This document shows positions 44,915 through 55,480 of a DNA stretch of 64,000 bases, piece by piece. Below the pieces are notes generated by a model. It was not told the origin of the DNA and ran no database searches. It worked only from the letters and a program-made list of their open reading frames with translations. The first letter of the stretch is position 1. Each line of letters begins with the position of its first letter. The position numbers and the translations under genes were made by a program. The stretch covers positions 13,033,501 through 13,097,500 of the forward strand of contig OX031060.1 of NCBI GenBank assembly GCA_943736015.1, in the 5' to 3' direction. This DNA is from Tridacna crocea (taxonomy: Eukaryota > Mollusca > Bivalvia > Cardiida > Cardiidae).

Positions 44915-45143
44915 TTAACTACCAAACGACAAATTCTGCACTCTTCTAATATGAAAACTTCTGCAAAAAAACTTTTGAAAGTGAGACAAATGAAACAATA
45001 GCCCTCAACAGGGTCGAAAAGATTGTAGAAAATGAAAAAAAAAACTCTACATGGTTATCAGATTTTTCTCCTTTCCCTACAAAGTCCTCAGAATCCTTCT
45101 TCTTCAGGTTCATTTACACTCAGGATTGTGTTGTAGAGAGTGA
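44915..45143 (-). mobile_element. Diverged hairpin MITE, family A
   Basis: Y end left ('accaaacgacaaattctgc'); hairpin eroded; the right end lacks TTAA. Confidence 0.6.
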
Positions 45144-45361
45144 AGAAACTAAACTCTAGACATGGATCTTATACATAAGATCCCTGCTCCAGATTATCAA
45201 ACACAAAATATTAACACTACATAAACAAACACACAGGTTTCTTAGTGGAGGTACAACTTCTCTGGAGAACTTGTATCCAGGATACGAGTTCTCTAGGTCT
45301 CAACTTTCCTGATACCAATTCAACCAAGGGCACATTCCATTGAAATGCAGTGGCTAATAAG

Positions 45362-45589
45362 AATCTCTTTACCAAACAAGCCGTGGTTTTCATAACCCTG
45401 GGAAGAAAAGCTTTTGAAAACATTGTGGGAAAAGGAGAAAATGCTGGTGACCAGCATTTTCTCCTTTTCCTACAAGGTTTTCTATCCTTTCAGTAACATA
45501 TTTCATATATTGAGACACTTTTATTTGTCGTCTGCAAATGCTTTCGATATGGACCAGTCTAACATTTTGTTGTTTGGTAAAGAGGTATA
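45362..45589 (+). mobile_element. Hairpin MITE, family A
   Basis: X end 'accaaacaagccgtggttt'; Y end 'tgttgtttggtaaagagg'. Both TTAA sites mutated. Confidence 0.75.
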
Positions 45590-45632
45590 ATGTATTAGGC
45601 TTTAACTTCTCATTTGTTATTCAAGTTATGGG

Positions 45633-45860
45633 TTAACCCTTTCCCAAACAAGCCCAGGTTTTTTAATGTCTGCAGTAAAAGTCTTTTGAAAACATAATGG
45701 GAAAAGGAGAAATTGCTCGTAACGAGCAATTTCTCCTTTTTCCACAGTGTTTTCTACCCTTTTAAAGAACTTTTTGCCATTTTGTCCAACTCTGAAATTG
45801 TTGTCTGCAATCTCTTTTGGTTAGGAAGAGTCAAAAATTTGTGGTTTGGGAAAGGGTTAA
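45633..45860. mobile_element. Hairpin MITE, family C
   Basis: TTAA at both ends; centre CTCGTAACGAG is a complete palindrome. Confidence 0.85.
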
Positions 45861-46045
45861 ATTTACGTTTTTTCTACCTTACAGCTCTGTATTTGTCCAG
45901 ATAATATCATGCTGTTTGGCGATACTTGTTTTATTAACAACAAGAGTGGTGAAAAAGAGATCAGCCTAATTTTATCAGACTGAAGATCATATATAGTAGC
46001 CAATAGAAATGATTAATCTGATCTGCTGTTGCACTATGTCAAACA

Positions 46046-46340
46046 GAGTCCTAGTAGCTCAGTGGGTAACATACAGGACTTAAGAACGGGTCATGAGTTC
46101 GATTCCCAGCTCAGTCAATTTCTTTTCTATAATTAGATATATTCATTTCCACAATATTCATTCCTCCCTCACTGCTGATCATTTTTTTGTTGATGGTTAT
46201 GTGGGAAAACAGCCAGTGCTTTGGAAAGAATATTGTGTTGAGTGCTGGTAAAAGAAACTCCAGGAAAGCATGGACAGGTGCACTGGCTGCCACGAAATAA
46301 CTGAAATAATGTTGAAAACAGCATTAAACACCATACAATC
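46046..46340 (+). mobile_element. tRNA-derived SINE
   Basis: Head 'tagctcagtgggtaacata' and 'gagttcgattcccagctc'. The body includes 'gtgggaaaacagccagtgc', and the tail 'tgaaaacagcattaaacacc'. The same family as 61900-62418, and useful as its unoccupied counterpart. Confidence 0.7.
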
Positions 46341-46390
46341 AAGCACAATGTAAAAAGAAAAAAAAAACTTGGCATTTTACCCACTACATT

Positions 46391-46480
46391 TTAACCCTTT
46401 ACTCCTAGATACTCATTTCTACGCATAGCTTGTAGGAGCCTTTGGAAAACATTGTGGCAAAAGGTGAAATTGCTCGTCAC
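46391..46480. mobile_element. Truncated hairpin MITE, family B
   Basis: Left terminus and left arm only ('gtgaaattgctcgtcac'). Confidence 0.7.
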
Positions 46481-46845
46481 AAAGTTTCTTATATCTGGTA
46501 AAGCTTTATTTCCTTTAAAGGTGCCCCTTCAGATTTTGGGACGAATCTTATTAAAAAATACAAAAAAAATCATCCTTGTACTCCCAAAGCCTCATAATTT
46601 TCATTCATAAAACCTCAGTATCCGAAAACTATCCGACAACAAGAGAAATTAGAGATTCACTACGGCCCAGGTCGACATCGATGGGAAACATGGTCAATTT
46701 TTAAATGAGTACCGTAACTCGCTCATTTTACATACCAGAAATACACAGATGAAGCTTCAAACATAGCGTCTGAAGAAGACATTATGGAAAATAATTACAT
46801 GCTTGTTATGTCAAGGAATTTAAGCATCATTAGTCACGTGCCAGT
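46481..46845. other. No recognised feature
   Basis: Flank of the LTR element; nothing supported. Confidence 0.4.
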
Positions 46846-47404
46846 TGTTACGAGTCAGGCGTAACTAGAAAGAAGAAGCCAGCAACAAACGATAACAATT
46901 AACAGAATTTATTAACAAAAATATCAAATAAACAGTGACAATATTACAATAGTACAAAACAATACCTTAGACGTTAAATTCAGACGACAAACTATTCCAG
47001 TCTTAATTCCAATCTGATCCTGATCCAAACTGAATGTAATCCAAGCACACAAAGTAATCCTCACTTTAGTCTAGTCTGATCCAAATCCAAACTGAATGTA
47101 ATCCAGGCACTAATTATGACACAAACACAAGATAATCCCCACTGTAGTCTGGCAATCATGTATTAACTAGTGAACACTGAGATGTAAAAGCTTTTCCTTT
47201 TATAATAACAAAGAAACTTCCAGAAAATTCATGTTAAAATCAGTTGCATAATTTCTAGTAATCAGATTGTATAAAGGCCTGGAAACTTCCAGCACAATAT
47301 TCCACAAGAGAGAATCCAGTTCTAAAAATAGCAACAGGGGAAAACCATTCAAAAATAGATACACACATGAACAAAGCTAGGAATAACTGGGTATATACAT
47401 AACA
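46846..47404 (-). repeat. 3' LTR (559 bp)
   Basis: On the - strand: TATAAAAGG at 47204-47196 and AATAAA at 46913-46908. Two direct repeats containing 'ccaaactgaatgtaatcc' (47025 and 47087) lie downstream of the TATA box. The distance from TATA to AATAAA implies a long R region and a short U5. Confidence 0.93.
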
Positions 47405-47415
47405 CTTCCCCCCTT
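47405..47415 (-). promoter_or_regulatory. Polypurine tract
   Basis: On the - strand AAGGGGGGAAG directly abuts the 3' LTR and is preceded by a T-rich stretch (47416-47440), the usual layout for plus-strand priming. Confidence 0.85.
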
Positions 47416-47624
47416 GAAAAGAAAAAGAAAGGTTTATGAAATAAATCTTTCTTTTTTGTAATATTAATTATATACACGTATATGACACTTTAACTGAAGT
47501 ATTACAGAGGAAATAACAAACTCAAATATTAATTATTTACGACTAATGAAAATAATCAAGGTAATGAAAGTACAATTTAAAAATTCAGTTTGAACATGAT
47601 TTAGGGAAAACGGCTATTTGAATT

Positions 47625-50600
47625 TCAAACTCTTGAAAGAGCATCTGGTATAATGTTATCTTTCCCTTTTATGTGTCTTATGTCAAGATTAAACTCTTGA
47701 AGCAATAAACTCCACCTCAGTAATCTTTGATTCTTATTCTTAAGTTTGTGTAGAAAACTTAAAGGGTTATGATCACTGAAAACAACAATTGGTGAAGTTG
47801 AAGAGGTTAGATAAACTTCGAACTGCTGGATTGCCAGAATTAAAGCAAGACACTCTTTTTCTATGGTAGAGTAATTTTTCTGATGTTTGTTAAATTTCTT
47901 AGAAAAGTAACAAACTGGGTGATCAATACCATTATTATCTTCTTGTAAAAGAACAGCGCCAATACCAACATCACTTGCATCAACAGCTAATTTGAAACAT
48001 TTGTCAAAATCAGGTGCCAAGAGAACTGGTGCGCTCTTTAGTATGGCTTTCAGACGATCAAATGCATCTTGACATTTGTCATTCCATTTGAACTTTGTGC
48101 TTTTCTTAAGTAAATTTGTTAAAGGTTCAGCAATACCCGAGAAATTTTTACAGAATTTCCTGTAGTAGCCAGCCATACCAAGAAATCGCATCAGCTGTCT
48201 TTTACATTTAGGCACAGGAAACTCAGAGATAGCATTGACTTTAGCTTCTAAAGGTTTAACTTGACCCTGTCCCACAAGATGTCCTAGAAATGTTACAGTA
48301 GCATGACAAAATTCAGTTTTTGCAAGATTCACAGTCAGTTTCGCTTTACTGAGTCTGTCGAAGAACTTCCTGATTCTTTGAAGGTGGTCACTCCAACTGT
48401 CTGAGTAGATGATGACGTCGTCAATATATGCATCACAGCCATCTAATCCACATATAACGTTGTTTATAAGTCGCTGAAACGTTGCAGGAGAATTTTTCAT
48501 CCCAAACGGCATAACTTTGTACTGGTACAGACCGTTTGCAGTAGCAAAGGCTGATACTTCTTTTGCTTTATCAGTCAGTGGAACTTGCCAGAATCCTTTT
48601 AGCAGGTCAAATTTGGTGACATATTTAGAATTTCCAATTTTGTCAATACAGTCATCAATTCTTGGTATTGGAAAAGAGTCTGTTTTTGTCACAGAGTTCA
48701 CTTTACGATAGTCAGTACACATTCTATAAGTTCCATTTGATTTGGGTACTAGTATACATGGTGAACTGTAATTACTCTGGCTAGGTTCAATAAAGTCATT
48801 TTCCAGTAAGTATTTTACTTCATCTTGGAGGTATTTCTGTTTCAAAGGATTCATTCTATATGGATGTTGCTTTATTGGTTTAGAATCTTCCACAATGACA
48901 TCATGATAGATTTTATCAGTTATTGTGGGGATATCAGGAAATAAATGTTCATATTCATGTATCAACTGTTTCAGCTCTTCCTGCTGTGATGGTTCCAAGT
49001 GAGAAAGTTTGTTGTCGAGGTTTCTCAAAATATCAGAATTCTCAAGTTTAGATGGACCAGGATCAGATTTATCAATAAAGTCCGAATTTACTTCAAGATC
49101 AGATACATTTGATTCTTGTGGGACAGTGTTTACAACTGTAATTGGTTTTGAAATAGAGCTATCTCTGTCAAAGTATTCCTTTAACATATTTATATGACAC
49201 ATTTGTTTGTTTTTACGCCTTCCTGGAGTATTAATTATATAGTTTAAATCACTTGTTTTCTTGTCAATAGTGTAGGGTCCAAAATATCTTGCCTGTAGAG
49301 GTCTGCCAGGTATTGGTAAAAGAGCAAGAACTTTGTCACCTGGTTTAAATTTTCTGTCAATAACATGGTTGTCATATCTTGCTTTCATTTTGCCCTGAGA
49401 CGTTTTAAGATTAGACCTAGCAACCTCACATGCCCTAGACAGTCTATTTCTGAAGTCAGAAACATACTGTAGTAAATTCAAAGGTGTTTCATCATTTGAG
49501 AGAAATTTCTCCTTCAAAAGTTTTAAAGGTCCACGAACAGAATGGCCAAAAACTAATTCAAAAGGACTGAAACCAAGAGATTCTTGTACAGATTCTCTGG
49601 CTGCAAATAGTAACAAATGGATGCCCTCATCCCAATCTTTTTCCGTGTCAAAGCAATATGACCTTATCATATTTTTTAATGTCTGATGAAATCTTTCTAA
49701 AGCACCTTGACTTTCAGGGTGATAAGCGGATGACCTGTATTGCTTGATCCCTAATTCATGCATAACCTGTTGGAATATACCAGACATAAAATTTGACCCC
49801 TGATCAGACTGAACTGATTTTGGAAGACCAACAAATGTGAAAAATTTTATAAGAGCTTTGACTATTGACTTTGTTTTGATGTTCCTTAAAGGAATAGCTT
49901 CAGGAAAACGTGTAGAAGTACACATAATTGTTAAGAGATACTCATTTCCTGACTTGGTTCGAGGTAAAGGACCAACACAATCTATAAGTATCCTACTGAA
50001 AGGTTCATCAAAAGCAGGAATAGGTTGTAATTGAGCTTTGGGAATGGTTTGGTTGGGTTTACCTACCATTTGACATGTATGGCAAGTTTTACAATATTTA
50101 GAGACATCTGATTTGAGACCAGGCCAATAAAAATGAGTTATAATTTTGTGATAGGTCTTGTTTATACCTAGATGACCTGACATAGGACTTTCATGGGCTA
50201 TACTTAGTATTTCATGACGATATGACTTTGGAACCACAATTTGGTGGTAAACAGCCCATTCATCATCAGCTGGGACATCAAATGGTCGCCATTTTCTCAT
50301 AAGAATCCCATTCTTTATATAGTAACACATTGGGACCTGTGAAATTTCATCTTCAGGTAAAGCCCTAAAATTTAATTTTGAAATCTCAGGATCAGTCTGC
50401 TGTTCCTGGATAAGCTGTGACTTTGACAGCGTGTCATGACCTTGGTCAATAGACCGTGGTGGTAAATGACAAGACATTGACGAGTCTGTCTGAGTATCGG
50501 ACAAACTGGGATCAAGAGACTTTTTAATCTCATTATTAAAATATTGACCGATAAAAGTATCCGTCAAGTCAATGTCAGAGTTTGAGTTTTTCAAAATGGC

Positions 50601-52466
50601 CTTTTTAGCCATAGCTCGGGTAACTGCACAAGAAGGATACAAGTCAGGAATTTCCTGCTCGATAGGGTCATCTGTTTGACCTATATTTGGTGTGTCAGTT
50701 ACAAGTGGATTAACCACAACCTTATCTCCAGCTAAGTCATTGCCTAGCAGTAAATGGACACCTTTAAATGGTAAGGAAGGTTTAATACCAATAACCACAG
50801 GCCCAGTAACCAAATCTGATGACAAATTAACATGATGGAGAGGGATATTAACAGTTCCACACTCTACACCCTGAATAAGGACACTAGTACCGGAAGAAGT
50901 CTTCTCAGAAAAAGGCAGTATATCTGCCAAAATAAGAGATTGAGAAGCTCCTGTGTCTCTTAAAATTTTAATAGGGGTAGGTGGGCAATTATCACCTGAA
51001 AGTGATACAAAACCATTCAACATAAAAGGTTCAAAAATCTCCATAGTAGAATCAGACTTGGGTTTTGTGACTATGTCAATTGTATTGGTTTTATTAGAAG
51101 ACTGTGGCCTTGGCCTAAGAGTGGTGAGCCCTGTTGGTTTGGCTTCATCACTTTCTAACTTCCTTTTTAATTCCAAACATTCAGAAACAAGGTGACCAGG
51201 TTTCTTACAATAGTTACAAGTGGGTCGAGATAAGGGATATTGACTTTTGGTTTCACTAGTAGAATTGGGTTTGGGTGTATTGGATTGACTGGGCATGCCA
51301 GATGAATTACCAGACATAGATTTATTTTGGGGATGTGAGGAAGTAGGTTTGGGTTTAGAAATAAAAGAAACTTTATGTGTAAGGTAGTAATTATCAGCCA
51401 GACGAGCTGCTTCTTCTAAAGTTTCAACTTGTTTTTCGTCTAAGAATGTCTTAACATCAGATTGAATACAACGTTTGAATTCTTCAACTAACATAAGTTG
51501 TCTGAGTTTATCAAAATTTTGGTCTATTTTCTTAGAACAGCACCATCTATCAAATAACTGTTCTTTGTTTCTAGCAAATTCAACATGAGTCTGGTTAGAA
51601 TCTTTTTTACAATTTCTAAATTTTTGTCTATATGCTTCTGGGACCAGCTCATAACCTTTGAGAATAAGTTCTTTAACAGTCTCATAATGATGACATTGTT
51701 CAACACCTAGTTGTGTATAAATTTCACGAGCTTTGCCTATCAAAACACTTTGCAGAAGCAAAGTCCAGTGCTCTCTTGGCCAATTTAAGTTTTCTGCAAC
51801 TTTTTCAAAGTGTAGGAAGTATTTATCAACTTCTTTTTCTTGAAATGGAGGAACAAGCCTAATATGTTTTGTAACATCGAAATTGTATTCAATCTTTTGC
51901 TTGGGCTGATTTGCTCTTTCTTGCATTTCTATTTCCCTCATTCTTAATTGAAATTCTCTCTCCTTCTCTCTCTCTTCCCTTTCCCTTTCTTCTCTCTCCC
52001 TTTCTCTTTCCCTTTCTCTTTCTTCTCTCTCCCTTTCTCTTTCTCTTTCCTTCTCTCTCTCTACTCTTTCTTCTCTCTGTCTTTCCCTTTCTCTTTCTTC
52101 TCTTTCCCTTTCTCTTTCTATTTCCTTCTCTCTCTCTACTCTTTCTTCTCTCTGTCTTTCCCTTTCTCTTTCTTCTCTTTCCCTTTCTCTTTCTATTTCT
52201 AACTGTCTGATCTGAAGTTTTAATTCAAGTTCTTTCGAACTTGAAACTGACTGAACGTCAACTATCAGGGAAAGAGCATTTTCATTGAAAATCTCCTCAT
52301 CAACAAAATATTGTACCAAAATGTTCTTAATTTCATGTTTACGCATTGAAGATTTTATTTCAGACAATTTATAGTGCTTCGCAAGATTAAGCAAATCAGT
52401 CTTTTTACCCAAATTCAATAACTCCACAGACGGTTCAGCCGTAAATTTATCTAAGTCAAAAGACAT
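47625..52466 (-). CDS. Gag-Pol polyprotein, Gag-PR-IN-RT-RNase H
   Basis: 1613 residues with no stop or frameshift. About residues 15-60 form an N-terminal helical, SAP-like segment. Residues 80-185 are an Arg/Glu coiled coil. About 190-365 is the Gag core. A CCHC knuckle lies at C417, C420, H425, C430. Protease D504-T505-G506 follows. The integrase has a zinc site (H758, H765, C795, C798), a catalytic triad D829, D888, E924 with 35 residues between the last two, and a GPY/F-type motif at 1062-1065. The reverse transcriptase spans about 1195-1400 with D1287 and YIDD at 1347-1350. RNase H has D1496, E1536, D1565 and D1608. All catalytic residues are present. Integrase before RT is unlike ordinary Ty3/gypsy elements, but RT and GPY/F sequences are gypsy-like. 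Gag and Pol share one frame, so the usual frameshift is absent. Confidence 0.95.
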   Translation of the reverse strand: MSFDLDKFTAEPSVELLNLGKKTDLLNLAKHYKLSEIKSSMRKHEIKNILVQYFVDEEIFNENALSLIVDVQSVSSSKELELKLQIRQLEIEREREREERERERQREERVEREKEIEREREREERERERQREERVEREKEREREREREEREREREREREEREREEREKEREFQLRMREIEMQERANQPKQKIEYNFDVTKHIRLVPPFQEKEVDKYFLHFEKVAENLNWPREHWTLLLQSVLIGKAREIYTQLGVEQCHHYETVKELILKGYELVPEAYRQKFRNCKKDSNQTHVEFARNKEQLFDRWCCSKKIDQNFDKLRQLMLVEEFKRCIQSDVKTFLDEKQVETLEEAARLADNYYLTHKVSFISKPKPTSSHPQNKSMSGNSSGMPSQSNTPKPNSTSETKSQYPLSRPTCNYCKKPGHLVSECLELKRKLESDEAKPTGLTTLRPRPQSSNKTNTIDIVTKPKSDSTMEIFEPFMLNGFVSLSGDNCPPTPIKILRDTGASQSLILADILPFSEKTSSGTSVLIQGVECGTVNIPLHHVNLSSDLVTGPVVIGIKPSLPFKGVHLLLGNDLAGDKVVVNPLVTDTPNIGQTDDPIEQEIPDLYPSCAVTRAMAKKAILKNSNSDIDLTDTFIGQYFNNEIKKSLDPSLSDTQTDSSMSCHLPPRSIDQGHDTLSKSQLIQEQQTDPEISKLNFRALPEDEISQVPMCYYIKNGILMRKWRPFDVPADDEWAVYHQIVVPKSYRHEILSIAHESPMSGHLGINKTYHKIITHFYWPGLKSDVSKYCKTCHTCQMVGKPNQTIPKAQLQPIPAFDEPFSRILIDCVGPLPRTKSGNEYLLTIMCTSTRFPEAIPLRNIKTKSIVKALIKFFTFVGLPKSVQSDQGSNFMSGIFQQVMHELGIKQYRSSAYHPESQGALERFHQTLKNMIRSYCFDTEKDWDEGIHLLLFAARESVQESLGFSPFELVFGHSVRGPLKLLKEKFLSNDETPLNLLQYVSDFRNRLSRACEVARSNLKTSQGKMKARYDNHVIDRKFKPGDKVLALLPIPGRPLQARYFGPYTIDKKTSDLNYIINTPGRRKNKQMCHINMLKEYFDRDSSISKPITVVNTVPQESNVSDLEVNSDFIDKSDPGPSKLENSDILRNLDNKLSHLEPSQQEELKQLIHEYEHLFPDIPTITDKIYHDVIVEDSKPIKQHPYRMNPLKQKYLQDEVKYLLENDFIEPSQSNYSSPCILVPKSNGTYRMCTDYRKVNSVTKTDSFPIPRIDDCIDKIGNSKYVTKFDLLKGFWQVPLTDKAKEVSAFATANGLYQYKVMPFGMKNSPATFQRLINNVICGLDGCDAYIDDVIIYSDSWSDHLQRIRKFFDRLSKAKLTVNLAKTEFCHATVTFLGHLVGQGQVKPLEAKVNAISEFPVPKCKRQLMRFLGMAGYYRKFCKNFSGIAEPLTNLLKKSTKFKWNDKCQDAFDRLKAILKSAPVLLAPDFDKCFKLAVDASDVGIGAVLLQEDNNGIDHPVCYFSKKFNKHQKNYSTIEKECLALILAIQQFEVYLTSSTSPIVVFSDHNPLSFLHKLKNKNQRLLRWSLLLQEFNLDIRHIKGKDNIIPDALSRV
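51905..52205 (-). repeat. Internal repeat coding the Arg/Glu coiled coil
   Basis: Residues 92-115 and 117-140 are the same 24-residue unit ending RQREERVEREKE, offset by 25 residues (75 bp). On the + strand this is a long CT-rich tract. Confidence 0.85.
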
Positions 52467-52518
52467 ATTTGTTTGTTGCTGGATTCAAGTACAAAATTGT
52501 ATTATAATTACTGATTAG

Positions 52519-52650
52519 TAAACGAATGCGTTAGTCTTATTTTCCAATCGATGGTTAATCCCAAAAGGAAAACGAATGCGTTAGTCTAGTTTCCAATCGA
52601 TGGATAGTCCAAAATGGAAAACAAATACGTTAGTCTATTTTCCAATCCCG
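52519..52650 (-). repeat. ~50-bp tandem repeat in the element's 5' leader
   Basis: 'aacgaatgcgttagtct' at 52521 and 52571 and 'aacaaatacgttagtct' at 52620. The third unit runs into the primer-binding site. Confidence 0.85.
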
Positions 52651-52662
52651 GACGAGCCCCCA
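52645..52662 (-). promoter_or_regulatory. tRNA-Pro primer-binding site
   Basis: On the - strand TGGGGGCTCGTCCGGGAT, 18 nt, five bases inside the 5' LTR. This equals the proline-tRNA primer site known from murine leukaemia virus. Confidence 0.9.
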
Positions 52663-52667
52663 ATTTC

Positions 52668-53226
52668 TGTTACGAGTCAGGCGTAACTAGAAAGAAGAAG
52701 CCAGCAACAAACGATAACAATTAACAGAATTTATTAACAAAAATATCAAATAAACAGTGACAATATTACAATAGTACAAAACAATACCTTAGACGTTAAA
52801 TTCAGAAGACAAACTATTCCAGTCTTAATTCCAATCTGATCCTGATCCAAACTGAATGTAATCCAAGCACACAAAGTAATCCTCACTTTAGTCTAGTCTG
52901 ATCCAAATCCAAACTGAATGTAATCCAGGCACTAATTATGACACAAACACAAGATAATCCCCACTGTAGTCTGGCAATCATGTATTAACTAGTGAACACT
53001 GAGATGTAAAAGCTTTTCCTTTTATAATAACAAAGAAACTTCCAGAAAATTCATGTTAAAATCAGTTGCATAATTTCTAGTAATCAGATTGTATAAAGGC
53101 CTGGAAACTTCCAGCACAATATTCCACAAGAGAGAATCCAGTTCTAAAAATAGCAACAGGGGAAAACCATTCAAAAATAGATACACACATGAACAAAGCT
53201 AGGAATAACTGGGTATATACATAACA
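52668..53226 (-). repeat. 5' LTR (559 bp)
   Basis: Matches the 3' LTR at all but one position. The promoter-proximal TATAAAAGG lies at 53026-53018 (- strand), so transcription of the element should start near 52990. Confidence 0.93.
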
Positions 53227-55231
53227 CAGTCACTTAACATTCCCACAATGCTTTTTTTTTTTTTTAATTTTGGGCGGGAAATCTAAAAATAGCTTAAGAG
53301 GCTACATAGCCTTTTAAGGGAATACCATCAAAGAACATTTTTTTGTAATTTTACGATTTTTATTTATTGATAATTTGTATGTTTTTTTTTTTCTAATAGA
53401 AATTTCAGTGATATATCTATCTTTTAATTTGGTGTGATGTGAAAATTCTGAATACCCACCTTTAAAAGTGCTCTATATAAATTTTGCTTGCCTAAGAAAT
53501 CAGGGTAGAGCAAGATCATACTTGAAAAATATGCAGTCTAATCTCAGATTTACACTGTCCATTTGGCAGCGACAAGGGATCTTATATACATACATACATA
53601 TATAAGATCCCTGCAGAGACATTAAAGACAAAAGTAACTCTAACAACAACAATGTCTGTCGAGTATATTTGGACCTTTAGAGGGTTAAAACAAATTTTGA
53701 AATATACTTTTACCATAAATGCTTCTCTATCGCTTAATTTACTCGGGATAGATCTAGATTTAGATCTCCCTATAGATACTCTAAAGCTAGACCTAGTTTT
53801 GTATCTATTGTCCAGATCTAAATGATATTGGGGTTATTCTGACAAGTTGATAAATGACATTAGAAATGAAACAGATAGTCTACTGTCATGGGATAGTCGT
53901 CAAAGATTTTATTTGAATATTAAGTTCGGTCTGAATTTCGAGTTAATTGCTCTTAAGTGAATCTGCAAGGTGCGAACGTCCATTTTTTTGCGATCTGATC
54001 TTATGTAGCGAGTGTTTTACATGCCTTGTGTACTATGTACGATCACCGGAACTGAACTGGTACCACTTCCGCTAGAGGTCGCGTTCGACGGTACGAGTAT
54101 CGATTGCGTTCTGTTTTAATTTTATTCAGGTTTTTGCAAATACCAATGTATTTTTCACAAACAAAACTGTTGTCTGAGTAAGTGATTTTGTACTGTATTT
54201 GATAATTCTCATATGTCTTTCGTGCACCTTGTACAACAGGTTCCAAAAATTGGATTCGAAATTCAGTGTGCTTGGTCGACAATTTTTTTTTTAATGTCTG
54301 TCAAACAAAACTTCACGTACCATTTATTCTTGTTTGAAACTTAAATTTGATTAACTGTTAGACCGAAAAGTGGTACCAGGAAAGTGATCAATTGCTTATC
54401 TGTCTGATGCACTCATTGTTGTCAGCAGGAAAAAGTTGAAAGGTTGCTGTAGTCTGGTCTTGAAGACTTACGTCCCTTTGCTTGTAGTCCAAATATTCAG
54501 TCTTTCAAACGTACACAGGTGAATAAATTTACCCTTCACCATCATTGTATCGGCCAATTCATTTTTTTTTGCATCATTTAACATCTAAATGGATCAAATT
54601 TAGTTCCCTGTTGCTGTTGTAGTGATGTTGGGTGGACTGCTATTACAAATAACTGTCCCCAAAGGTGATTTTACTTTTTGACTTGTCGCCTCTGGGTACA
54701 GAGATGATCAAGACAAAACCAGTTGAAAGTTCCGCACAGATTTTGTGCCCAAGTTTGAACTCTCGTTATTTCACAAATAGAGCACAAAACTAGGATTTAA
54801 ACATACCTCTTGCTTATGTATTTAATCCTTCATTTGAAAAACAACTATTTTCAATTTAAATGCTAGACATAAGAGAAAACCATGCATTTCATCTTTTACT
54901 TGGGTTTTTCACATTCCCGAAAACACTCGAAATGGCCGCCACACGCAATAAATTTGGTCAGCATGTTTTTCCAAGATTTACATGTAATAAACTACTTCTG
55001 CAAGCATTTTAGGTAATCAAAGGTCTAATATTTTGTCTTTGGTTTGGTTATGTTAGTTACTTAAATTTAATTGCAATTTGCTGCAATACAGAATAAACTG
55101 ATGAGACAGACAGGCAGTATAGCGCTTTATCTTTGCTACTGGAAAATCTGCATTAGATTTGAGACAATGCAGTGCACAACAAATGTCTAAAAATGAAAAA
55201 AAGTAATGTAGCGTCTCATTATTGAGACTAG
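53227..55231. other. No recognised gene
   Basis: T-run at 53251-53266, a family D palindrome at about 53510-53555, and a small palindrome 'gggatcttatatac' facing 'tataagatccc' (53577-53612). No coding exon supported. Confidence 0.4.
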
Positions 55232-55480
55232 GTGGACTGCTAGATCTGACAGTTGGTAGAGTTGCATTATTAGTGTTACAGGGGTCATAGGTTTGAGTTC
55301 CATCTCATACATACTTTTCTCCCTTAATTTTCTTCACTGGCGACTGGTGAGCATGGGTGAACAGAACCAGTAGTCTGTGGGGACTGTAAGGGGGACGGGG
55401 AATTGGTTGCTTAGCTTAGTTGGTAGAGCTGAGATACTAGTGTTACAAGGCTTAAGGGTCCAAGTCCCATATCTGGCATC
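55232..55480 (+). mobile_element. Two tandem tRNA-like SINE heads
   Basis: First: 'gacagttggtagagttgca' and 'aggtttgagttccatctc' (about 55240-55305). Second: 'tagcttagttggtagagctg' and 'gggtccaagtcccatatc' (about 55415-55475). They share 'tactagtgttac' or a close variant between the boxes. Confidence 0.55.

Larger units (their letters stand above)
46846..53226 (-). mobile_element. Complete LTR retrotransposon, Ty3/gypsy superfamily, Gmr1-like domain order
   Basis: 6381 bp: 3' LTR, polypurine tract, Gag-Pol ORF, primer-binding site and 5' LTR, read on the - strand. Flanked by the direct repeat CAGT (46842-46845 and 53227-53230). LTRs begin TGTTA and end TAACA. The two LTRs differ at one position that I found (46985 region 'cagacgac' versus 'cagaagac' at about 52806). 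No envelope ORF: only ~210 bp separate the Pol stop from the polypurine tract. Confidence 0.92.

Noticed and set aside
47405-47624. Possible envelope gene, given the retrovirus-like primer site
   Set aside because: Only about 210 bp lie between the Pol stop and the polypurine tract, with no ORF.
51911-52210. 99-codon Phe/Leu/Ser-rich frames on the + strand
   Set aside because: Antisense shadow of the Arg/Glu coiled coil of Gag.
54043-54282. 79-codon frame on the - strand
   Set aside because: No similarity, no splice signals, AT-rich surroundings; indistinguishable from chance.
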